DNA of 64,000 nt. Source: an uncultured Paracoccaceae bacterium. Lineage in GTDB: Bacteria > Pseudomonadota > Alphaproteobacteria > Rhodobacterales > Rhodobacteraceae. The position numbers were made by a program, and so were the translations under genes. The notes under the pieces were generated by a model that saw nothing but the letters and a program-made list of their open reading frames with translations, did not search any database and had not been told where the DNA came from. The stretch is taken from contig CANMIX010000004.1 of assembly GCA_947497985.1 (NCBI GenBank), positions 292,756 to 356,755 of the forward strand, written 5' to 3'. This document shows positions 41,115-50,710 of the stretch, in pieces. Every line of letters begins with the position of its first letter. Within the stretch, counting starts at the first letter, position 1.

Positions 41115-41194
41115 GCCAAGAACTTCGCAGCACACCCTTGATCGCTGCGCCTGAGGTGCCCATAACCAGATCAGACTTTGGCAGGGCAGAATTA

Positions 41195-42508
41195 ATGGAC
41201 ATCTCAGACATTTCGACCTTTGACAGCACCTTCTGGATCACCGCCGGTGGCATCCTGCTGCTTTTGGTGCTGTCCGGCTTCTTTTCCGGTTCGGAAACCG
41301 CACTTACTGCGGCCTCACGCGGAAAATTACGCGTTCAGGCCGACAAAGGGTCAAACGGCGCACAAACCGCTTTGGATGTGACCGAAGACAGCGAACGGTT
41401 GATCGGCTCGGTTCTGTTGGGCAACAACCTGGTGAATATCCTCGCAACCTCGCTTGCGACCGCACTGTTCACCCGCGCTTTTGGCGAAGGTGGCGTCGCC
41501 TTGGCCACATTGGTGATGACCTTTCTGGTTTTGATCTTTGCCGAGGTGCTGCCCAAGACATATGCCATCTCCAACGCCGAAAAAGCAGCATCCACAGTTG
41601 CGCCGATCATCGGCTTTCTGGTTACGATCCTTGCCCCGGTCGTCGGAGCAGTGCGGTTTCTGGTGCGCGGTGTGCTGCGGATTTTCGGCGTCAAAATTGA
41701 TCCCGACAGTCATATTATGGCGGTGCGAGAAGAGATCGAAGGCGCGTTGAACCTGGGCCACTCCGAAGGTCTGGTTGAGAAAGAAGATCGCGACCGGATC
41801 CTGGGCGCACTGGACTTGTCCGAACGTCTGGTTGAAGAGATCATGCTTCACCGCTCCAATATCGAGATGATCGATGCAGGTGACGCGCCCGAGGCGATCC
41901 TGACCCAGTGCCTGGAGTCGCCACATACCCGATTGCCCGTTTACAAGGACGAGCCGGAAAACATTATTGGCGTGGTGCACGCCAAGGACCTGTCCCGCCA
42001 GCTTTATGCGCTGGTCAGTGCGGCTGACGGTGACGGTGGGGTGCTCAAGGATTTTGAGATCACTGACGTGGCCAAACCACCGTATTTTGTGCCTGAAACG
42101 ACCTCGCTGGACGATCAGATGCGGCAGTTCTTGCGTCAACGGTCGCATTTCGCCCTGGTTGTGGATGAATATGGCGCCCTACGGGGGCTGATCACGTTGG
42201 AAGACATCCTGGAAGAGATCGTGGGTGAAATCACTGATGAGTTCGATCCAGATGCGGAAAAAGTCGCGATCCAGGATGCCGAAGGCCATTACACCGTAGA
42301 AGGTGCGACCACCATTCGCGACTTGAACCGTGCCACCGATTGGTCGCTGCCCGACGACGAGGCCAATACAATCGCAGGCCTCGTCATCCACGAGGCGCAA
42401 ATGATCCCAACGATTGGACAGGTTTTTTCGTTCCACGGCTTTCGGTTTGAAGTGACCGAGCGGGAAGGAAACCGGGTGACCGGGTTGAAAATTCGACCTC
42501 TTAAATAG
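41195..42508 (+). CDS. CNNM/CorC-type protein with DUF21 and CBS domains
   Basis: 437 residues from the ATG at 41195. The DUF21 membrane part (residues 10-190) begins LLLLVLSGFFSGSETALTAASR. Two CBS domains follow (about 220-340), then a CorC_HlyC domain with the DEYGALRGLITLEDILEEI motif and a C-terminal GNRVTGLKI. Such proteins are involved in magnesium or cobalt efflux. Although often labelled hemolysins, that name has no support here. Confidence 0.9.
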   Translation: MDISDISTFDSTFWITAGGILLLLVLSGFFSGSETALTAASRGKLRVQADKGSNGAQTALDVTEDSERLIGSVLLGNNLVNILATSLATALFTRAFGEGGVALATLVMTFLVLIFAEVLPKTYAISNAEKAASTVAPIIGFLVTILAPVVGAVRFLVRGVLRIFGVKIDPDSHIMAVREEIEGALNLGHSEGLVEKEDRDRILGALDLSERLVEEIMLHRSNIEMIDAGDAPEAILTQCLESPHTRLPVYKDEPENIIGVVHAKDLSRQLYALVSAADGDGGVLKDFEITDVAKPPYFVPETTSLDDQMRQFLRQRSHFALVVDEYGALRGLITLEDILEEIVGEITDEFDPDAEKVAIQDAEGHYTVEGATTIRDLNRATDWSLPDDEANTIAGLVIHEAQMIPTIGQVFSFHGFRFEVTEREGNRVTGLKIRPLK

Positions 42509-42557
42509 CAAGCGCGGCGCTGAACCAAACAAGCAAAAGATACAGTGTTACAAAGCG

Positions 42558-42588
42558 AAAAAGGCAGGCCTGAATGGCCTGCCTTTTT
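42558..42588. terminator. Bidirectional terminator between the CBS-protein gene and the RTX/Hint gene
   Basis: AAAAAGGCAGGCC-tgaat-GGCCTGCCTTTTT has a 13-bp stem with T-runs at both ends. It separates the two converging genes. Confidence 0.92.
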
Positions 42589-42612
42589 ACATATCAGATG
42601 TGTCGCTGTTGC

Positions 42613-45600
42613 TTAGTGCACCAGCAGACGCGCCTCGTGTTTTTTCAAGGAACGCCGCGCTGCCACATAGGCTTCGCGACCGGTTTCGGTTTCCAGTTCT
42701 GGGAAGAGCGCAAAGATTTCATCGCGTTGTGCACGGTCCAGTCCACGTAGCGTTTGATCACCCGGCTGGAAGCTCTCGGTCCATGCACCGTCCGACAACA
42801 CAACCTCGTGCTGGTCAAACATGAAATGGATGTAAGTGACCTCACCCGTCTGCACAGCGTCGATCCCTTCCAGACCCACCAGATGTTTCGCAGCTACCAG
42901 AACTTCGCGGTCTTCGAAGTAGAGCGCGGTTTTGTCGTTGGCGACCAGCACACGGTGGTTCGGAGACACCAGCATATCACGTTCAGGCAGACCGTTGCCC
43001 AATGCGCCTTCGCGGATCAACACTGGTTGCAGCTTGGCATTGGCCTTCAACTCCGCGCGAGACATCTGGCGCTGGCCGTACCAACGGATTTCCTGAATGC
43101 CATTGTCGCGCGTAATCACCCGATCCCCAACTTTCAGATCCTCGACCCGACGCTCACCCTCAGGGGTCGCAATCAACGTTCCAGGTGTGAAACAAGGGAT
43201 CACATTCTCGATCTCAGAGAAGGTCGCCGTTCCCGTAAGAGCACCATCCGCGTCAAAATACGAGACCGTGCCGCTTTCAGGATCGCCAGGTGTGAAGTCT
43301 ACGTTCAACGATCCGCCCGGTTCGGCCGTGCCGCGCAGGTCAAGCACATCGACGTCAGATCCATCGGCGTCTTCACCGCCGATGATGCTGTCGCCAAAAC
43401 CTGCCCCAGTGATCGAGTCAGAGCCAAGCCCCCCCATGACGGTATCAGACTGTTCGTCAAAGCCTAGGTCGACAGTATCTGTCCCACGTCCCGCCCAGAT
43501 ATTATCTGCGCCTTGCCCGGCAAGAATGCTGTCATCCCCGCTCGAGGCTTCGACGGTATCGTCGTCAATACCCGCATCGATCGTGTCGTTACCGGAGCCA
43601 CCAAAGATACTGTCGTCATCGTCCTGACCAAAAATAAGATCGTTGCCGTCTCCGCCAAAGATCGTATCCATGCCATTGGTCGGATCCGGGTCAACAGGAC
43701 GCCCATCAGAACCATCATCGGTAATGTTCAAACCATCTGGGAAGGCTGGGTCAAGACCGCCATAGATGGTGTCGTCGCCGTCACCGCCCAGGATGCTGTC
43801 TGAGCCTTCGCCACCGGAGATTTGGTCGGCGTCGTCGCCACCATCGATGGTATCGTCATCAATGCCACCATCAATCACATCCTCGCCAGCGCCACCTGTA
43901 ATCAGGTCAGCGTCGTCGCCGGTCGTGATTGTGTCATTGCCTGCACCACCATCGACTGTATCGCGATCATCGTCCGGGTCACTATCGGCCGGAACCGCCG
44001 GGATATCAGGGGTGGTGCCGGTGTAGCCGTCAAACCCACGGTCCGGCAAAGGCACGATGTCGTCGCTGGACGTGTCGATAACGTCGTCACCATCTCCGCC
44101 TTCAACACTATCGGAACCATCACCACCAATGACCGAGTCGTCCCCGTCACCGGCAATAATCGTATCGTCGCCTTCTCCGCCGTCCAGCGTATCATCGCCT
44201 GCATCGGTGACCGGTGTCTCGATGATTGGATCAAAATAGACGTCGGACACCAGAATACCAGAGTTGCCACCATCCTGTTCATGCTCAATCTCAATCCGGG
44301 AGACTGGGCCAGGGATATTGACCAAAAGTGAGTAATCTTGGCTGGTGGCATTATCGTAGCTGCCATCAGAAATCGCAGTATCATCACCGGGAACACTGTC
44401 GGTATCTTCCAGCGTCAGGCGAGGGCCACCGCCCAGGTTGACTTCAATCGGATTTCCGTCGACGTCATAGGCGGTAACGCGCACTTCCGCTCCGCCATCG
44501 ATGTCATTGATCCGAAACGAAACATCTTCCACAGGGCTGGAGAAATCCAGCTGATAAGACGCCTCATTCCCGTTGCCGTTCGTCAATGATCCAAGCGAGC
44601 TTCTTGCATCGACATCAGCCCCGCCGGAATTGATGCCAGCCACATTGGCCGTGGTGGTCGAGAAGTCTGTTTCGACCGCCGCATCCTGGCCCAAAACGGA
44701 GAAATCAACAGTAACTGAACCGGTGTCCTGGCTAAAGCCATTGATCAGGTTGTCATTGTTGTCGATCGCGCCGCCGTCATCCGGGTCTGGCGCTAGATCC
44801 CATTGGAACACTTCACGGCCAGCTGCGGTGCCTGCGCCCGGTGAATTGGTATCGCCTTCGAGCACGTCATCGCCAACACCGCCTTCGATGCTGTCATTGC
44901 CGCCGCCACCATGCACGGTGTCATCACCTTCACCTGCAATCACGGTGTCATCACCGCCACCTGCATTGACCAGATCATCATCAGGCCCATCTGCCGGGTT
45001 GATCGCGTCGTCAGCATCAATACGGTCACCATCTGGATCGCCCAGATAATCCACATCAATCAAATCGCCACCTTCGGTGCCTTCGACAATACCGTCCAGG
45101 CCTTCAGCGATCACATCATCATCCAGCACTGCCACATAGTCGATCGAACCATTGAGGTTCTGATCGTAAGTGCCTTCGGTGGTCTCCCGGGCGCCGATAA
45201 CAAAGCTCTGCTCGCTCGGGCTGGTGATATCCATCGACAGGCTTACCCCGTCAACCTCGTCGGTCGCTGTGGTGCCGTCGGTGGTGTTTTCAAATACAAC
45301 CTGCACACCGTCTGGCGTCCAGGCATAGGTCACCTTGATCTGGTCGCCCGCATCCAGGAAGCCCGCATCCGTCGTCAACAGCGCCTCATCGCCACCTTCG
45401 GCATGAAAGACCTGGACTTGACCGTCGTCAGTCACACGAATTTCAAACTGGTTCTCGTCGTTGCCATCAGCGCCAGCCAGGCCGCGGCTGACAATCGTCT
45501 GTGTGCCACTCAGCGCATTGAGCGAGAATGAGGCTTCAATCGACCCTGTATCCAGATCGAATTCCTGATCATCCCCATCATCAACGTCGAACCGGGCGCC

Positions 45601-45768
45601 AAAACCATCACCAAAATACTGATCGCCTGCGGTTATACCGCCACCTGCAAGCGCACCGTCTTGCGCAATGCCATCGCCCAGCCCGGTATCATCGGTTTCA
45701 AAGCCAGACCGAAAATCCCACAAACCAATGAGAGTCGCGGAGTACGGGTTGTCAAAATTATCCGCCAT
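42613..45768 (-). CDS. Secreted RTX calcium-binding repeat protein with C-terminal Hint domain
   Basis: 1051 residues from the ATG at 45768, with AAGGAG upstream. No N-terminal signal peptide, as for type I secretion. The first 210 residues look LamG/concanavalin-like (DLDTGSIEASFSLNALSG). Two blocks of RTX nonapeptides follow (GGGDDTVIAGEGDD and the later IYGG/DGGD series), interrupted by a beta-rich domain of about 180 residues. The C terminus is a Hint (hedgehog/intein) domain: CFTPGTLIATPEG is the cysteine splice or cleavage site, with MLVSPNHRVLV the second block. Hint could release or attach the N-terminal part by self-cleavage. No secretion genes are adjacent. pI is very acidic. Confidence 0.88.
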   Translation of the reverse strand: MADNFDNPYSATLIGLWDFRSGFETDDTGLGDGIAQDGALAGGGITAGDQYFGDGFGARFDVDDGDDQEFDLDTGSIEASFSLNALSGTQTIVSRGLAGADGNDENQFEIRVTDDGQVQVFHAEGGDEALLTTDAGFLDAGDQIKVTYAWTPDGVQVVFENTTDGTTATDEVDGVSLSMDITSPSEQSFVIGARETTEGTYDQNLNGSIDYVAVLDDDVIAEGLDGIVEGTEGGDLIDVDYLGDPDGDRIDADDAINPADGPDDDLVNAGGGDDTVIAGEGDDTVHGGGGNDSIEGGVGDDVLEGDTNSPGAGTAAGREVFQWDLAPDPDDGGAIDNNDNLINGFSQDTGSVTVDFSVLGQDAAVETDFSTTTANVAGINSGGADVDARSSLGSLTNGNGNEASYQLDFSSPVEDVSFRINDIDGGAEVRVTAYDVDGNPIEVNLGGGPRLTLEDTDSVPGDDTAISDGSYDNATSQDYSLLVNIPGPVSRIEIEHEQDGGNSGILVSDVYFDPIIETPVTDAGDDTLDGGEGDDTIIAGDGDDSVIGGDGSDSVEGGDGDDVIDTSSDDIVPLPDRGFDGYTGTTPDIPAVPADSDPDDDRDTVDGGAGNDTITTGDDADLITGGAGEDVIDGGIDDDTIDGGDDADQISGGEGSDSILGGDGDDTIYGGLDPAFPDGLNITDDGSDGRPVDPDPTNGMDTIFGGDGNDLIFGQDDDDSIFGGSGNDTIDAGIDDDTVEASSGDDSILAGQGADNIWAGRGTDTVDLGFDEQSDTVMGGLGSDSITGAGFGDSIIGGEDADGSDVDVLDLRGTAEPGGSLNVDFTPGDPESGTVSYFDADGALTGTATFSEIENVIPCFTPGTLIATPEGERRVEDLKVGDRVITRDNGIQEIRWYGQRQMSRAELKANAKLQPVLIREGALGNGLPERDMLVSPNHRVLVANDKTALYFEDREVLVAAKHLVGLEGIDAVQTGEVTYIHFMFDQHEVVLSDGAWTESFQPGDQTLRGLDRAQRDEIFALFPELETETGREAYVAARRSLKKHEARLLVH

Positions 45769-46613
45769 CAAGGTCTCCTTTCCGACGAGGAACGCCGGGC
45801 TATTCGTCAAAAAGCTGCGATCATCCGAGGAGTTTGGAGTATCAGCAGCACATAAATATCTGTCTAAGGAGATGAGAAATCATGCGTAAAATTGGCACCA
45901 AAATGCGCCAACAGCATATGGAACGCTATGAATTGGACTCAACCGCGTCATAACGACCACCGATGTGACACGTGCTGTGCAGGTCTCACAAAGAAAATCA
46001 CCCCCCCAAGGGCACCTTTGTTTTAGTACTGCACCGCGGTGACACAAAGTTTAAAAACACGCTTTGGCCTTATTCCGCGGGGAAATTTGAAAAATCCATG
46101 TCAAACCGCGGCTGGATTTGGCGTCTTTGCTGCGCGCAATGTCATCAAGCTGGAAACAATACTGCAGACAAACAAGGATACTGCTTCTTAAAGGTAACAT
46201 TTTTCATATTTGAGTAGCTTTTGGCGTGAATTTCGAAAGTATTCTCAACCGGAAATGCACTCAAAATTTAGTTCTGCTTAACTGATTAATTTTAAGCAAC
46301 AACACGTAGCAAAAGCCGCAAATGTATCCAATCGAAGAACGACCGAACCATAACCGGTGATTCTAACGGGCGATTCGGTATAGTGACCAAGCGTCAGGTT
46401 AGGTCATTTGTCACCCTTGAGAGCCGACTACCGAACGCTTTTCCCCTTGCATCGTTTTGGACACGCTGCATCAAAAAGCCCTGCGGCAGATCACAACCAC
46501 CGTGTTTTTCATTTCACGAAATTAGGGCCAAGTCGCCGCCGCCCCTCTCACACTTTGGTACAGGAGCCGCGACTTTGGTACAGTGATCACATGAGAAAAG
46601 CTGTGTAGTGCAC
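45769..46613. other. Gene-poor AT-rich stretch before the GNAT gene
   Basis: About 845 bases with at most one tiny gene. It holds the promoter of the RTX/Hint gene, a 7-bp-armed palindrome at 46275-46298 (TGCTTAA/TTAAGCA, 10-base spacer), and a 12-base repeat ACTTTGGTACAG at 46552 and 46572, spaced 20 bases, near the GNAT 3' end. Open frames of 60-80 codons here have poor start contexts and no known family. Confidence 0.4.
45882..45953 (+). CDS. Possible 23-residue peptide
   Basis: AAGGAG at 45867 precedes an ATG at 45882 by about 9 bases. The frame is MRKIGTKMRQQHMERYELD and ends at 45953. It is short, basic and has no known family. Included only because of the good ribosome site. Confidence 0.2.
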   Translation: MRKIGTKMRQQHMERYELDSTAS

Positions 46614-47438
46614 CTAGCCGAGTTCGAGCGTTATTGGCGCGAAATACAAAGGTTCACCGGCATCAGGCGCCGTGCCGCGATACATGCGGGCGGTCGAAAA
46701 AACCGGGTCGCATCCGGCCTCCTTTAACACCTGTGCCAATTTGGACCCGACGGAGGTGTCAATAAAACTAGGACGGCTCTCGAACCGCTCCGGCACCGAT
46801 TGCAACAATAAGCGGGCATCCTCTTCTCTGTGCGCCTGAAGCGGGCCGATCTTGGTTCCATTCGGGCACCTCCGAAAGGTTGCAAACCCTTGCACCTGAC
46901 CGTCACGTACAATGACTTGGGTTTCGCGTGTTTCGGTGTTTTGGAACCAAGCCGCAGTATACGCTGCACGCGGATAGCCCGCAGCACGCGTATCCATTGC
47001 AAAGAGCTGTGCCATGTCTTCGGATCTTGCGCGGCGCGTTGCCCCCGCACCCTGCCCCATGCTCCCCTGAAAACGCACGGTTTGACCATGCTCCTGAAAC
47101 CCAGACCGATGGTAGTTTTCCTGCTGATCGGGCACCCCATCCAGACCAACTGTGCGGGACCCTGCATGTTTCAGCGCATGTTGCCACAGGGCAAACCCCA
47201 CGCCGCGCCCGCGCCAATCGGGTCGACAGATATAAAGCCCCAGAAAAGCGTGGTCTTTGCAATGGTTCACAACCGAGATACAGGCCGCCAGCGCGCCGCC
47301 GGCCTCAGCCACAAAGAACCCATCAGGATCCGCAGCAAAGAACGCCGCAGCATCCTCAATTCCCGGGTTCCATCCCTCATCGCGCGCCCAGGTCAGACAG
47401 ACCTCCAACTCGGTCAATGTCATATTGCGCAAGATCAT
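46614..47438 (-). CDS. GNAT-family N-acetyltransferase
   Basis: 274 residues. The acetyl-CoA binding motif is seen in LGLYICRPDWRGRGVGFALWQHAL (the Q/RxxGxG/A type), about residues 68-90. A second, weaker GNAT-like half follows, so the protein may have two fused acetyltransferase domains. The substrate is unknown. Its start overlaps the FCD regulator's stop by ATGA, so both are expressed together and the enzyme may be involved in the metabolism served by the adjacent transporter. Confidence 0.82.
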   Translation of the reverse strand: MILRNMTLTELEVCLTWARDEGWNPGIEDAAAFFAADPDGFFVAEAGGALAACISVVNHCKDHAFLGLYICRPDWRGRGVGFALWQHALKHAGSRTVGLDGVPDQQENYHRSGFQEHGQTVRFQGSMGQGAGATRRARSEDMAQLFAMDTRAAGYPRAAYTAAWFQNTETRETQVIVRDGQVQGFATFRRCPNGTKIGPLQAHREEDARLLLQSVPERFESRPSFIDTSVGSKLAQVLKEAGCDPVFSTARMYRGTAPDAGEPLYFAPITLELG

Positions 47439-48136
47439 CCGCCCAACGCCTCTTTTAATGTGCGTGCCGGCTTTGGCCGTTCCCGTAGATCAAGCGCGGA
47501 ATGGAGGTCGACCAGATGGCTTTTCATCAATTCTTCGGCCGCCTGCCCCTGTTGATTGGCCAATGCATCCAGCAGCGCGTGATGGGCGTGTTTTTCACAC
47601 AGGGCGCTTTCGCGGCGCCAGTACAGTGCGATGATCAGGGACGAGCGAGCGATCAACGCCTCAATAAACCCAGCGATCGTGGCGTGATTGGCGATCCGCG
47701 CGATCTCAATGTGAAACAGCCCCGACAAATGCAGCGCCTTGCCACGGTCTCCTTCGGCCAGGGCCGCATGTTCTTCTTCAATATGGCGCTGCAACAGTTG
47801 GATGTCGTTCGCTGTGGCACGTTCCGCCGCGCGATTGGCAAGGCCCGGCTCCAACAACGCGCGGGCCTCAAACACCTCATGGGCTTCCCGAATGGATGGC
47901 TGCACGACAAAGGCACCACGGTTGCGCTTGATCTCCACAAGCTGTTGATGCGCCAAAGCCTGCAACGATGCCCGTATAATCGTGCGAGACACGCCAAAGA
48001 TCTCGGCCAGATCGTCTTCACCCAACTTCGTGCCTGGTGCGATACGATGTTGGTGAATGGCTGTCACAAGCTCGTCGACCACAGTGTCGGCTTGGCTGTG
48101 CTGGCTTTTGGACGGCGAGATATGTTTGTCGATCAT
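47435..48136 (-). CDS. GntR/FCD-type transcriptional regulator 1
   Basis: 233 residues from the ATG at 48136. A GntR winged helix (TKLGEDDLAEIFGVSRTIIRAS) is followed by an FCD ligand domain with FEARALLEPGLANRAAE, FHIEIARIANHATI, HHALLDALANQQGQAAEELM containing the metal-binding histidines. Such regulators respond to organic acids. Divergent from the ABC transporter genes with a TTGTATACAA palindrome in between, it most likely controls them. Confidence 0.9.
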   Translation of the reverse strand: MIDKHISPSKSQHSQADTVVDELVTAIHQHRIAPGTKLGEDDLAEIFGVSRTIIRASLQALAHQQLVEIKRNRGAFVVQPSIREAHEVFEARALLEPGLANRAAERATANDIQLLQRHIEEEHAALAEGDRGKALHLSGLFHIEIARIANHATIAGFIEALIARSSLIIALYWRRESALCEKHAHHALLDALANQQGQAAEELMKSHLVDLHSALDLRERPKPARTLKEALGG

Positions 48137-48208
48137 AATACCTATCCTTTGGCAGAGCACGCGATTTCAAACAAGAGATTCTCCCTTTGCACGCACCGGG
48201 ACACAATA

Positions 48209-48218
48209 TTGTATACAA
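48209..48218. promoter_or_regulatory. FCD-type operator between regulator and ABC transporter
   Basis: TTGTATACAA is a perfect 10-bp palindrome and fits the TNGTNNACNA consensus of FCD-family GntR regulators exactly. It lies between the divergent regulator (start 48136) and the ATPase gene (start 48363). Confidence 0.65.
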
Positions 48219-48362
48219 CTTTGCGCTCAATATTGACGCGAGTTGCATTTTTTTCGCCCATTTTGCGTGCATTCTCTGTTTCCGGCACATCCAAACCGCG
48301 AAGCCGTTTCCGAAAAGCTCAGTTGGGCAGTCAAAGATGAAGCACAAACATGCGGAGCGTAT

Positions 48363-49349
48363 ATGTCTGACCGGCACACAGAATTGGAATTGGTCCAAGT
48401 CACCAAGAAATACGGCGACACCATCGCGGTGGATGCAATCGATCACCGGTTCAAACCTGCGTCCTACGCCTGTCTGCTGGGACCGTCTGGCTGCGGCAAA
48501 AGCTCAACCCTGCGGATGATTGCAGGCCATGAGACCGTCAGCAGCGGCGCAGTTCTGATTGGCAAGAAGGACGTCTCTAAACTGCCGCCCGCCAAACGCG
48601 GCACCGCGATGATGTTCCAGAATTACGCGTTGTTTCCTCACTTGAGCGTGGCCGAAAACGTCGCCTTTAGCCTCAAGATGAAAGGCACCGAAAAGAGCAG
48701 CCGGTTGAAAGCCGCCGGAGAGATGCTTGAACTGGTGGATCTGTCCAAACTCGCAGACCGGATGCCCGATCAACTGTCGGGCGGGCAACAACAGCGTGTG
48801 GCGCTGGCGCGCGCCTTGATCACCAGACCGCAAGTATTGTTGCTGGACGAACCCTTGTCGGCGCTCGATCCGTTTTTGCGAATCCGTATGCGCAGCGAAT
48901 TGAAAAAGCTGCAACGCGAACTTGGCATTACCTTTGTCCATGTCACCCATGGCCAAGACGAGGCACTGGCCCTCGCGGATGAGATCGTGGTGATGAACAA
49001 CGCCGTCATCGAACAGGCAGGATCTGCGCGTGACGTCTTTGACGCGCCCAAGACGGCTTTTGTCGCGCGGTTTCTGGGCGGCCACAATGTCATTGATCTG
49101 CCCGAAGGTAAGTTTGCCCTGCGTGCAGATCAGTTGACCCTGACCGCAGCAGACGCGGGTCGCATGGAGGCGCAGGTCACTGACGTAGAATATCAAGGCA
49201 CCCATGTCAGCGTCACCACCCGCATTGCCGGAAATCAGGAAATCGCGGTCCTGATGTCGGACCGCGACTTCTTTACCCAATCACAAAACCCGGGCGACAC
49301 CGTCGGTCTGACCTGGGAGCAAGAAAAACTGCATCGACTGCAATCCTGA
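48363..49349 (+). CDS. ABC transporter ATP-binding protein, polyamine/organic-cation type
   Basis: 328 residues from the ATG at 48363. Walker A is LLGPSGCGKSSTLRMIAG, the signature LSGGQQQRVALARALITRP, and Walker B VLLLDEPLSALDPFLRIRM. A C-terminal TOBE-type regulatory domain follows (FALRADQLTL). The sequence is PotA/FbpC-like. It energises uptake by the two permeases encoded downstream, in the order ATPase, binding protein, permease, permease. Confidence 0.93.
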   Translation: MSDRHTELELVQVTKKYGDTIAVDAIDHRFKPASYACLLGPSGCGKSSTLRMIAGHETVSSGAVLIGKKDVSKLPPAKRGTAMMFQNYALFPHLSVAENVAFSLKMKGTEKSSRLKAAGEMLELVDLSKLADRMPDQLSGGQQQRVALARALITRPQVLLLDEPLSALDPFLRIRMRSELKKLQRELGITFVHVTHGQDEALALADEIVVMNNAVIEQAGSARDVFDAPKTAFVARFLGGHNVIDLPEGKFALRADQLTLTAADAGRMEAQVTDVEYQGTHVSVTTRIAGNQEIAVLMSDRDFFTQSQNPGDTVGLTWEQEKLHRLQS

Positions 49350-49372
49350 TTGTCTGACTAGGAGTTCAAAAT

Positions 49373-50632
49373 ATGGCTGAAATTTCCCGCCGCAAACTGC
49401 TCAAAACCGGGGCTGCCGCCGTTGGCGCCAGCACTCTGGGCGCGCCAATGCTTTGGGCGCAAAACATCAAGGACATCACCCTGCGCCAGTTTGGCACTGG
49501 GGTGTCCAACCTCAATGAGGTCGCCAGCAAGGTCAAAGAAGATCTGGGCTTCACCCTGGAGATGACCGCGTTGGATTCCGACAGCGTGACCCAGCGCGCC
49601 GCCACCCAGCCCAAAAGCTTTGACATTGCGGACATCGAATATTGGATCTGTAAGAAAGTCTGGCCGACCGGCAACCTGCAGGCGATGGACGTCTCCAAGA
49701 TTAAAAACTACGACAAGATCGTGGGCACATTCAAAAGCGGCAAGCTGACCCCTGAAAGTGTGATCGCCCAAGGCACCGCGCCGCACTCGGTTGGTTTTGT
49801 GAACGGCGTCGACGGCAAGGAATTCGCCACCGAAGAGACCGGTTGGATGACCTTGATCCCAACCATCTATAACGCCGACACGCTGGGCATTCGTCCCGAT
49901 CTGATCGGTCGTCCGATCTCCAGCTGGACCGAACTCTTGAACCCTGAATTTGCAGGCAAGGCGTCGATCCTGGATATCTCATCCATTGGGATCATGGACG
50001 CAGCCATGGTCTGCGAAGCCATGGGTGAAATCACATATGGCGACAAAGGCAATATGACCCGCGAAGAGATCGACAAAACGATGGCGATCTTTACTGAAGC
50101 GAAAAAAGCAGGCCAATTCCGCGCCTTCTGGAAATCCTTTGATGAAAGCGTCAACCTGATGGCTTCGGGTGAGGTTGTGATCCAATCCATGTGGTCACCA
50201 GCCATCACAGCCGTGCGCTCCAAAGGCATCCCATGTGTCTATCAACCGCTGAAAGAGGGCTATCGCTCTTGGGGTGGTGGTCTGGGTCTGTCGGCCAACC
50301 TCTCGGGTCTCGAGCTGGAAGCAGCCTATGAATACATCAACTGGTACCTGGACGGCTGGGTCGGCGGCTTCCTGATGCGCCAAGGGTATTACTCGGCGGT
50401 TCCCGAGACATCGAAAAACCACATGACTGAGGACGAATGGGGCTACTGGTTCGAAGGCAAGGAAGCCAAGGGCGATATCACCAGCCCGTTTGGCGATGTC
50501 TTGGAAACTGCTGGTGCCGTGCGCGATGGCGGCTCTTTCTACGACCGCATGGGCGCTGTGGCCTGCTGGAACGCGGTCATGGACGAGAACCAATATATGG
50601 TTCGCAAATGGAACGAGTTCATCGCGGCCTAA
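49373..50632 (+). CDS. Periplasmic substrate-binding protein (PotD-like) with Tat signal
   Basis: 419 residues with a twin-arginine signal (ISRRKLLKTGAAAVGAS, cleavage about residue 30). The remainder is a type 2 periplasmic fold similar to spermidine/putrescine binding proteins: LNEVASKVKEDLGFTLEMTALDS, WPTGNLQAMDVSKIKNYDKI, and AAYEYINWYLDGWVGGF. The natural ligand is not evident. Export in folded form via Tat is unusual for this type but common in Rhodobacterales. Confidence 0.9.
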   Translation: MAEISRRKLLKTGAAAVGASTLGAPMLWAQNIKDITLRQFGTGVSNLNEVASKVKEDLGFTLEMTALDSDSVTQRAATQPKSFDIADIEYWICKKVWPTGNLQAMDVSKIKNYDKIVGTFKSGKLTPESVIAQGTAPHSVGFVNGVDGKEFATEETGWMTLIPTIYNADTLGIRPDLIGRPISSWTELLNPEFAGKASILDISSIGIMDAAMVCEAMGEITYGDKGNMTREEIDKTMAIFTEAKKAGQFRAFWKSFDESVNLMASGEVVIQSMWSPAITAVRSKGIPCVYQPLKEGYRSWGGGLGLSANLSGLELEAAYEYINWYLDGWVGGFLMRQGYYSAVPETSKNHMTEDEWGYWFEGKEAKGDITSPFGDVLETAGAVRDGGSFYDRMGAVACWNAVMDENQYMVRKWNEFIAA

Positions 50633-50710
50633 TTCGGACACCGAAACCTTCCGGCAGGGCGTACGCGCCCTGCTGTTTTCCGACGTTCAAACACATGAGC
50701 CTTATTTTAC

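Noticed and set aside
41195..42508. Hemolysin function for the CBS-domain protein
   Set aside because: The hemolysin name is an old label; the domains match the CNNM/CorC ion-transport family and nothing suggests lysis.
43000..45531. Several open frames of 80-240 codons opposite the RTX/Hint gene
   Set aside because: They are shadows of the repetitive Asp/Gly codons of the real gene.
45972..46217. 81-residue open frame in the gene-poor stretch
   Set aside because: No ribosome site, odd composition and no known motifs; likely chance.
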